From assembly GCF_004762035.2 (NCBI RefSeq), contig NZ_SIJK02000006.1:1-64000 (forward strand): DNA of 64,000 nucleotides. Reading direction: 5' to 3'. Shown here piece after piece: positions 58,388 through 64,000 of this stretch (positions within the stretch are counted from its first letter, which is position 1; each line of letters opens with the position of its first letter). This DNA comes from Candidatus Chloroploca mongolica (GTDB lineage Bacteria > Chloroflexota > Chloroflexia > Chloroflexales > Chloroflexaceae). The translations under genes were made by a program, and so were the position numbers. The notes below the pieces were generated by a model. It worked only from the letters and a program-made list of their open reading frames with translations. It was not told the origin of the DNA and did no database searches.

Positions 58388-60154
58388 ATGACATTTATGG
58401 ATGGGCTGCTGCAACGCAAACGATTGATCACCGATCGCCAGGAGGCTTTGCTGGCCGAGTTACGATCAATCCTGGAACAATTGGCTGCTGCGCTTGAGTC
58501 ATTTGGGGCCGATCTTGATGCAGCCGATCAGCGCACGCTGAACGAGACGCTTGAGCATCTTGAGGGCCTCTTTCTGATTGTGGTCGCTGGCGAGTTTAAC
58601 TCGGGCAAGTCGAGTTTTCTCAATGCGTTGCTCGGTGACCAGTTGTTGCCCGAAGGGGTGACCCCGACCACCGATGCGATCACGCTCTTGCAGCATGGCG
58701 ATGAGATAACAAGTAACCTGCGTTCCAGTGGGCTACGCGTGACGACCTTCCCTGCCGACGTACTGCGCCAACTGACCATTGTGGATACACCGGGCACCAA
58801 TGCGGTCATTCGGCACCACGAGCAACTGACCCGCGATTTTATCCCCCGCGCCGACCTCGTGCTCTTTACAACCTCCGCCGATCGTCCGTTTACTGAGAGC
58901 GAACGCGGTTTTCTGGAGTTGATCAAAGAGTGGGGCAAGAAGATCATTATCCTGCTGAACAAAATTGATATTCTAAGCCCGGCTGAGCAAGAACAGGTGC
59001 TCGAGTTTGTGCGTGACAATGCGCATACCTTGCTTGGTGTCACCCCCGAGATCTTTCCCGTCTCGGCACGCCAGGCGAGCCGCGCCCGCCAGAGCGACGG
59101 CGAAGAGCGTGAGCGCCTCTGGGAGACGAGCCGCTTTGGCAAGGTGGAAGAGTATGTCGTTGATACGCTTGATGAAGAGACCCGCGTCAGGCTGAAATTG
59201 CTTTCGCCGCTCGGGGTGGCCCAGCGCCTCAATCGCAAATACCAGGGGGCAACCGAAGTTCTCCTCGCAACGCTGCGCGAAGATCTGGTGACGATTGAGA
59301 ATGTCGATCAGCAGTTAACCCTTTTCCAGGAGGATCTGCAGAACGATGCACGCTACTATCTGGGCGAAATCGACCAGATCCTGCAAGATCTGGTGACGCG
59401 TGGCGATCACTTTTTTGATGAGCATATCAGGATTCAGCGGTTGACTGATCTGATGAATGGCGATAAGTTTCGGGCTATGTTTGAAGAGGAGGTTGTCGGT
59501 GACCTCAATAGCGCGATCGAGGACAAGGTTCATGCGCTCATTGACTGGATCATCGAGAAGAACCTGCGCCTCCAGCAGAGCATTGATGAGTATATCAAAC
59601 GACGTTCGAGTCAGCACACTGATAAATTGATTGGCACGGTTGGCGGAAGTTTTGAATACAACCGACGGGCCTTGCTCGACTCGGTGGGACGCACGGCCAG
59701 TGCGGTGGTCGCAAGTTATGATAAAGAGCAAGAGTCGGCTCTGCTGGTCGATGAAGTCCGTGCGTCCATTGCTGCAACGGCGTTGACCGAAGCGGGCGCC
59801 GTCGGCCTCGGCGCGGTCGTCGTCACGCTTGCCTCGGCAGTCTGGATTGACTTCACCGGTATTCTGGCGGCGACGCTGATGGCGGTTGGCGGCTTTGCCT
59901 TGCTACCTGCCAAGCGACGGCAGGCCAAAAAAGCCCTGCGCGAGCGGGTTGATGATATGCGAGCCAAACTGCGCCAGGGGATTGAGCAACAGGTCACCCG
60001 CGAAGTCGAACGCTCGATGAGTCAGATCCGCGAACGCAATGCCCCCTTTACCCGCTTTGTGCGTGCGCAACGTGGGCAGTTGAGCGATCTGCAACAAACC
60101 TTCACTGATCTTGATGTCCGCCTGGCTCGTTTGCGCAAAGATATCGAGGGGTAA
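58388..60154 (+). CDS. Bacterial dynamin-like GTPase
   Basis: This 588-residue large GTPase has G1 GEFNSGKSS (about 68-76), switch-type Thr in GVTPTTDAI, G3 DTPG (about 133-136) and G4 NKID (about 191-194). Long helical segments follow (about 240-455). A hydrophobic hairpin (about 465-510: GAVGLGAVVVTLASAVWIDF, ILAATLMAVGGFALLPAKRR) probably inserts into the membrane, with a final coiled coil (520-588). Such proteins remodel or fuse membranes. ATG 58388 gives the cleanest start, although no strong ribosome-binding site is seen. The rex promoter starts just after its stop. Confidence 0.9.
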   Translation: MTFMDGLLQRKRLITDRQEALLAELRSILEQLAAALESFGADLDAADQRTLNETLEHLEGLFLIVVAGEFNSGKSSFLNALLGDQLLPEGVTPTTDAITLLQHGDEITSNLRSSGLRVTTFPADVLRQLTIVDTPGTNAVIRHHEQLTRDFIPRADLVLFTTSADRPFTESERGFLELIKEWGKKIIILLNKIDILSPAEQEQVLEFVRDNAHTLLGVTPEIFPVSARQASRARQSDGEERERLWETSRFGKVEEYVVDTLDEETRVRLKLLSPLGVAQRLNRKYQGATEVLLATLREDLVTIENVDQQLTLFQEDLQNDARYYLGEIDQILQDLVTRGDHFFDEHIRIQRLTDLMNGDKFRAMFEEEVVGDLNSAIEDKVHALIDWIIEKNLRLQQSIDEYIKRRSSQHTDKLIGTVGGSFEYNRRALLDSVGRTASAVVASYDKEQESALLVDEVRASIAATALTEAGAVGLGAVVVTLASAVWIDFTGILAATLMAVGGFALLPAKRRQAKKALRERVDDMRAKLRQGIEQQVTREVERSMSQIRERNAPFTRFVRAQRGQLSDLQQTFTDLDVRLARLRKDIEG

Positions 60155-60160
60155 AAAACC

Positions 60161-60190
60161 TTGACACCACCTGAAACTTCGTGCTACAAT
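60161..60190 (+). promoter_or_regulatory. rex promoter
   Basis: TTGACA (60161-60166), an 18-base spacer and TACAAT (60185-60190), about 45 bases before the rex start. Confidence 0.78.
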
Positions 60191-60197
60191 TCACGAA
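60178..60197. promoter_or_regulatory. Putative Rex operator
   Basis: TTCGTGCTACAATTCACGAA is an inverted repeat TTCGTG-N8-CACGAA, similar in length and shape to known Rex sites (TTGTG-N8-CACAA). It covers the -10 box of the rex promoter, so it would allow autorepression. Confidence 0.6.
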
Positions 60198-60233
60198 ATC
60201 AGCCGAGTGTCAATCTGTGGGCGGAGGAGTGGA

Positions 60234-60869
60234 GTGGAACGTCTTGATGTACCCCCTGATGTTGTCATCCGCCGACTACCGCTCTATGCGCGAAGTCTTC
60301 GTTATTTGCTGGATGAAGGTGTGCTCTCCGTCTCTTCCCAGGAGCTTGGAGAGCGCATTAATGTAACGGCAGCGCAAATCCGCAAGGATCTCTCCTATTT
60401 TGGTGAATTTGGCAAGCAGGGCATTGGCTACGATGTGGAGAAGCTCCTCACCCACATCGAACGCATTCTGGGCTTGAACCATCGCTGGCCCGTCGTGCTG
60501 GTGGGTGCTGGCTATCTCGGTCAGGCGATTGCCCGCTACGAAGGCTTCCAGAAACAGGGTCTGCAGATTGTCGGCCTCTTTGACACCGATCCAGCAAAGA
60601 TTGGACAGCAGGTTGGCGAGAATGAGATCCGCGATTATGCCGAGATGCCCGTAATCATTGAAAAGCATCAGGTGCGCCTGGCGATCATTTCAGTTCCTGC
60701 AGCCCACGCGCAGAGCGTGGCTGACCTGCTGATCAAGGCTGGTGTGCGCGCCATCCTCAATTATGCCCCGATTATTCTCCAGACACCCGATGACGTGTGG
60801 GTGCGCTATATCGATCCAGTTGCGGTTCTCCACAGCATGACCTATTATCTCGCCCGCGAGCAAAGTTAA
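60234..60869 (+). CDS. rex: Redox-sensing transcriptional repressor Rex
   Basis: This 211-residue cytosolic repressor senses the NADH/NAD+ ratio and binds DNA when NADH is low. It has an N-terminal winged helix ([49 protein letters not shown]) and a Rossmann domain with [33 protein letters not shown] and [20 protein letters not shown]. Length is normal. GTG 60234 with GGAGGAG upstream is the start; the open frame to 60207 lacks a site. It has its own promoter with an operator-like repeat. The dynamin gene precedes it. Confidence 0.96.
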   Translation: MERLDVPPDVVIRRLPLYARSLRYLLDEGVLSVSSQELGERINVTAAQIRKDLSYFGEFGKQGIGYDVEKLLTHIERILGLNHRWPVVLVGAGYLGQAIARYEGFQKQGLQIVGLFDTDPAKIGQQVGENEIRDYAEMPVIIEKHQVRLAIISVPAAHAQSVADLLIKAGVRAILNYAPIILQTPDDVWVRYIDPVAVLHSMTYYLAREQS

Positions 60870-60897
60870 TACGTGGGATGGCACCAGGCTGCTTGCT

Positions 60898-61167
60898 TTA
60901 ACCCACGCGTATCCGTGAACGTAGCGAGAGCGCCGAGAGGCTGACAAGCCAGCGCGTGGCCTGTTCAGCCCGCGTTAGTGGGGCGGCTGGCTCAACCACG
61001 ATGATCTGCTCACGCTTGATGATACCTCCCTGTTGGCGCGCGGTCATGGTCGTGAAGTGCCAATAAATCGAAGGGGGAAAGGGCTCGACAGAATACCGTG
61101 GCCCGGATGTCTGGGACTCCGGGCTGCTATACCAGCGACGCGGCTTCATCGAAAACTCCACACTCAT
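60898..61167 (-). CDS. Hypothetical protein
   Basis: This 89-residue, basic, Ser/Thr-rich protein (SVEFSMKPRRWYSSPESQTS) ends with a helical tail (RAEQATRWLVSLSALSLRSR). No family recognised. The frame is open to 61233; ATG 61167 is the more normal start, with only a weak AAGG upstream. It is convergent with rex. Coding status is uncertain. Confidence 0.4.
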   Translation of the reverse strand: MSVEFSMKPRRWYSSPESQTSGPRYSVEPFPPSIYWHFTTMTARQQGGIIKREQIIVVEPAAPLTRAEQATRWLVSLSALSLRSRIRVG

Positions 61168-61375
61168 ATGATTCGGAAACAACCTTGAGGTCAGGTTTGC
61201 CCTAACTGTACTATAGTGGCACAGAGATGGCAATACATTAGCAGAAGGACTGACTGATCATTGCAGAAAAGTGCAACTGACTGGCCTGATACGACTAGGT
61301 TCGCGGGCGTTGGGGCGAAGTGCGCTGCGCCCTTACCGGAAGATGGCTATCCATCCGCAGAAGATAGACGGCGTA

Positions 61376-62011
61376 CTAGCTTATGCGCTGATTGTGGGCA
61401 AAGAGGGCGAGTTGAGTCCGATGTTCGAGGTGGAGTTTATCGAGCAGGCTGCGAATATGGGTATGCACGGTACGGATCGAGATATGCAGTTCATCGGCGA
61501 TCTGCTGATTGGTCAAGCCCTGCCCAACGCACCGTAACACATCACGCTCGCGTCCGGTCAGCGCGTCAAGCGGCGCTGGAGGTGGCGGGGCAGGATGTTG
61601 CAGGCGTTGGAGCAAGCGGCGCGCCACCAGCGGATGCAGCGCACTCTCACCGCGGGCCACGGCTCTGATGGCCCCAAGCAGGTCATCAGGGTTCGAGTCT
61701 TTGATAATGCATCCGGCAGCACCTGCCTGCAATGCGGCCAGTAACTTCTCATCATCGGTAAAACTGGTCAGAATGAGCACGCGTACGTGGGGTGCCGCCT
61801 GTAACAACCCGTGAATGGCCGTCACGCCATCCATACCGGGCATGATCAGGTCAAGGATCACCACATCAGGCGCGAGTGAGGCAGTGAGCGTGATCGCCTC
61901 GGCGCCACTGGCCGCTTCGCCAACCAGTTCAAATTCTCGCGTCGCCGAGAGCAAGAGCCGCAAACCTTGACGCACGATCGGATGATCGTCAGCTACCAGC
62001 ACTTTCAACAC
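61376..62011 (-). CDS. NarL/LuxR-type response regulator
   Basis: This 211-residue regulator has a receiver (KVLVADDHPIVRQGLRLLLS, phospho-Asp in VVILDLIMPGMDGVTAIHG, ILTSFTDDEKL, Lys in AAGCIIKDSNP) and a LuxR-type helix-turn-helix (LTGRERDVLRCVGQGLTNQQ, IADELHISIRTVHTHIRSLL). A Pro-rich linker (HPAPPPPAPLD) joins them. It begins 3 bases after the kinase stop, so the two are co-expressed partners. Confidence 0.95.
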   Translation of the reverse strand: MLKVLVADDHPIVRQGLRLLLSATREFELVGEAASGAEAITLTASLAPDVVILDLIMPGMDGVTAIHGLLQAAPHVRVLILTSFTDDEKLLAALQAGAAGCIIKDSNPDDLLGAIRAVARGESALHPLVARRLLQRLQHPAPPPPAPLDALTGRERDVLRCVGQGLTNQQIADELHISIRTVHTHIRSLLDKLHLEHRTQLALFAHNQRIS

Positions 62012-62014
62012 GCT

Positions 62015-64000
62015 TCACCTCATCATCACTGCACTCTCAGCGAAAGGCTTTGTGCCGGGGGCCGCTCCGTTACCCAAGGCCAGCAAGGGTACCGTTACGC
62101 GCACCACCGTGCCATGACCAGGGGCACTCGCCACATGCAACTCACCACCGATCGCTTCGGCCCGTTCGCGCATGGTGATCAAGCCAAGCCCGGCCGAGGG
62201 GGCAACGGTCAGAAAGCCGCGACCATTGTCGTTCACCTCGAGCAAGACACCGTGCGCTTCATCACTGCAGAGCACCACCGAAAGCAGCGAAGCCCCAGCG
62301 TGGCGTAACGCATTATTCAAAGCCTCCTGCGCAATCGCATAGAGTTGCGGCTCAACCATCGAAGGCAGCAGGCGTTGGTAGCGATCTGCATCCAGACATA
62401 CCTTGATCCCTGTTCGCTCTTCGACCGCCTCAAGGCGGAGCCGCAGCGCTTCGGCAAGCCCCTGCTGATCGAGTTGGGGCGAACGCAATTGATAGATCAG
62501 CAGGCGCATCTCTTTGAGCGCTTGGAGCGAGATCTCCTCAATCTGGCGAAACCAGTTGGTAAGATCTTCGGTCGTAGCCTCGTGAACCGTCATCGTCCAG
62601 GCACGAGCCAGCAACGTCATGCTGTAGAGCGACTGTGTAATCGAATCGTGCAGTTCACGCGCCAGGCGGCGCCGTTCTTCCTGTGCGGTACGTACCATCG
62701 TATCTTGATAGAGGCGGGCATTTTCGATGGCACTACTCAGCATGCCCGCAATAATCTGGGCGAGTTCACGTTCGTTCGTGCCAAAAGTCGTGCGTTCTGG
62801 AGGCGCATGGATGACAAAGAGTCCGAAGCCTCGTTTACGCGCAATCAACGGTTGCATAAGGTACGTACCTGTTGAGGGGGCTGTGCCATCATCAGGGCCA
62901 AGCAGTAGCGCACATGCAGGTTCTGTCGTAACCGTGCCATTGAGACTTGCCAGAACCATCTGGGCAGGGGTGAGCGCATCCATCGGAACAACCTGACCAC
63001 TGCTGATTGCATCAGTATGACCAATGACCGCCAGTGCGACCAGGTTTTCAGTCTGCTCTTCACAGAGCCAGATAGCAATACGGTTCGCTTCAAAAAGTGG
63101 CAGCAACGCCCTTCCAACTGTGCGCAGGGCCATCGGCAGATCGGTCCAACTCATCAGCGACTGGGCAATCTGATTGAGGGCGGCCAGGCCATCGAGGCGC
63201 TGACGCAGCATGCGATTGGCTTCGAGGCGGCTCAAGAAGGCCCCGACCATCTCGGCCATCGCACTCAACAGGGCCAGTTCTTCGGGTTCGAGCGGTCGAT
63301 AGGGTCCTGCGAAGCCAAAGCCAACGAAACCCCAGGGACGCCCTTCGACGGTAATGAGGGTCGCGGCGATCCCAGCGATCTTGCGGCGTTGCCAGAAGGC
63401 ATGTTTCGGTGAACCAGGAATGAAGATCTTTTCCGCCGGGCCGCCAACAGGCTCACCTCTGAGCAGGCGCGCAAGAAAGACCGGATTGACTTCAGCGAGA
63501 GGGGTTCCATCATCGATTCGCATTGGATCGGGAGATTGAAAGAGTGCCCGATAGGCAGGCACGCCGTTGATCGGTTGCAGGATATAGAGGCCGATATGAT
63601 AGAGATCAGTGGCCTGACGAAACTCCTCGAAGACCCTCATCAGCAGCGCCTGATGCTGCATATCCTCGACATTGGCACGCAACAATTGACGGGCACAACG
63701 CGCAATGGCGAGTTGCACGCGCAACTGGTAGGCCAGGCGGCCTTCGGCCAGTTTGCGCGGGGTCATATCATAGGCAATGCCACCGACAGCCATCATCGCT
63801 CCGGTCGCATCATAGATGGGGAATTTGGTAACGTAGTAGGTATGCAGTGTGCCATCTTGCATATGTTCAATTTCACGTTCAATCGGTCGACCACGGGCGA
63901 TGGCCTCCTGTTCCTGGATCCGCCAGGGCAGCGCCCGTTCGCCAAAAAGATCGAGATCGCGCTTGCCTTCCAGTTCCTCCTGGCTCAGGTTCAGGGCCTG
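62015..64000 (-). CDS. PAS/GAF sensor histidine kinase, partial (runs off the window)
   Basis: At least 661 residues are visible; the frame stays open to the last base, so the start lies beyond the window. From the edge: the end of a PAS domain (IYDATGAMMAVGGIAYDMTP), then two GAF-like domains (about 100-280 and 285-445 of the visible part), then the NarL-type kinase core with LARELHDSITQSLYSMTLLA (the H-box) and HATPase motifs ALNNALRHAGAS, VNDNGRGF and GLGLITMRERAEAIGG. It is cytosolic in the visible part. It pairs with the response regulator gene directly downstream. Confidence 0.93.
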   Translation of the reverse strand, partial: QALNLSQEELEGKRDLDLFGERALPWRIQEQEAIARGRPIEREIEHMQDGTLHTYYVTKFPIYDATGAMMAVGGIAYDMTPRKLAEGRLAYQLRVQLAIARCARQLLRANVEDMQHQALLMRVFEEFRQATDLYHIGLYILQPINGVPAYRALFQSPDPMRIDDGTPLAEVNPVFLARLLRGEPVGGPAEKIFIPGSPKHAFWQRRKIAGIAATLITVEGRPWGFVGFGFAGPYRPLEPEELALLSAMAEMVGAFLSRLEANRMLRQRLDGLAALNQIAQSLMSWTDLPMALRTVGRALLPLFEANRIAIWLCEEQTENLVALAVIGHTDAISSGQVVPMDALTPAQMVLASLNGTVTTEPACALLLGPDDGTAPSTGTYLMQPLIARKRGFGLFVIHAPPERTTFGTNERELAQIIAGMLSSAIENARLYQDTMVRTAQEERRRLARELHDSITQSLYSMTLLARAWTMTVHEATTEDLTNWFRQIEEISLQALKEMRLLIYQLRSPQLDQQGLAEALRLRLEAVEERTGIKVCLDADRYQRLLPSMVEPQLYAIAQEALNNALRHAGASLLSVVLCSDEAHGVLLEVNDNGRGFLTVAPSAGLGLITMRERAEAIGGELHVASAPGHGTVVRVTVPLLALGNGAAPGTKPFAESAVMMR

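Noticed and set aside
61271..61537. 88-residue open frame on the plus strand
   Set aside because: Its 3' half is antisense to the LuxR-type regulator gene and its 5' half lacks a ribosome-binding site.
1..64000. CRISPR array, prophage or integrative element
   Set aside because: No regularly spaced repeats, cas genes, integrase, phage structural genes or transposase were seen. The Tad ATPases might suggest conjugation, but no relaxase or coupling protein is present.

Overview
This 64 kb window is a gene-dense stretch of bacterial chromosome with a GC content in the high fifties by eye. I see no phage, integrase, transposase, CRISPR array or rRNA. The gene set suggests a Chloroflexota bacterium, probably the Chloroflexales: a Tad-type secretion locus with no outer-membrane secretin, CpXC and DUF3095 proteins, a MGDG-synthase-like glycosyltransferase, proteins rich in DUF11/SdrD repeats, Rex, and a bacterial dynamin. 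The lineage call is inference from content, not from a marker gene.

Layout. 0.1-5.3 kb (minus strand): an ABC-2 permease coupled to an alpha/beta hydrolase, then a secreted subtilase with a CHRD domain between propeptide and catalytic domain. 5.4-19.1 kb (plus strand): tRNA-Pro(GGG) with a strong terminator, then a roughly 13 kb cluster opening with a 1,600-residue surface protein and continuing with TadE-like, TadG-like, CpaB-like, CpaF-like, CpaE/TadZ-like, a second longer CpaF-like ATPase, TadB and TadC. 19.1-25.4 kb: LysM lipoprotein, methionine aminopeptidase, several small membrane proteins, a molybdopterin oxidoreductase and a stand-alone heptose-phosphate adenylyltransferase-like protein. 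25.4-33 kb: two minus-strand operons (DUF190/CBS plus sugar epimerase; glycosyltransferase plus Nudix plus WD40 lipoprotein) with RarD between. 33-45 kb: argC, a LacI-regulated sugar ABC ATPase, an F420-type oxidoreductase, pgi, a CapD-like dehydratase, and a partner-switching regulatory pair (STAS, and a kinase/cNMP/phosphatase fusion). 45-50 kb: FAD oxidoreductase, DUF3095 protein next to a decayed TPR gene, GT9 glycosyltransferase, CpXC protein. 50-64 kb: methyltransferase, quinone oxidoreductase, aspartate kinase, SufE, a divergent two-component pair, a lone receiver, a dynamin-like GTPase next to rex, and a NarL-type response regulator with its histidine kinase running off the window end.

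Two themes recur. Cell-surface functions dominate: Tad secretion, DUF11/SdrD protein, subtilase, lipoproteins, polysaccharide and glycolipid enzymes. Regulation is rich: anti-sigma partner switching, two two-component pairs, Rex, LacI and a possible cyclase-like DUF3095.

The spaces between genes are crowded with perfect hairpins, many with a three-base loop, and with at least four small dispersed repeat families. These are the main features the genes do not explain. No obvious wholly new multi-gene system is present. The strongest candidates for follow-up are the two-ATPase Tad locus with its giant surface protein, the RsbW-cNMP-RsbU fusion, the DUF3095 protein and the dispersed hairpin elements.
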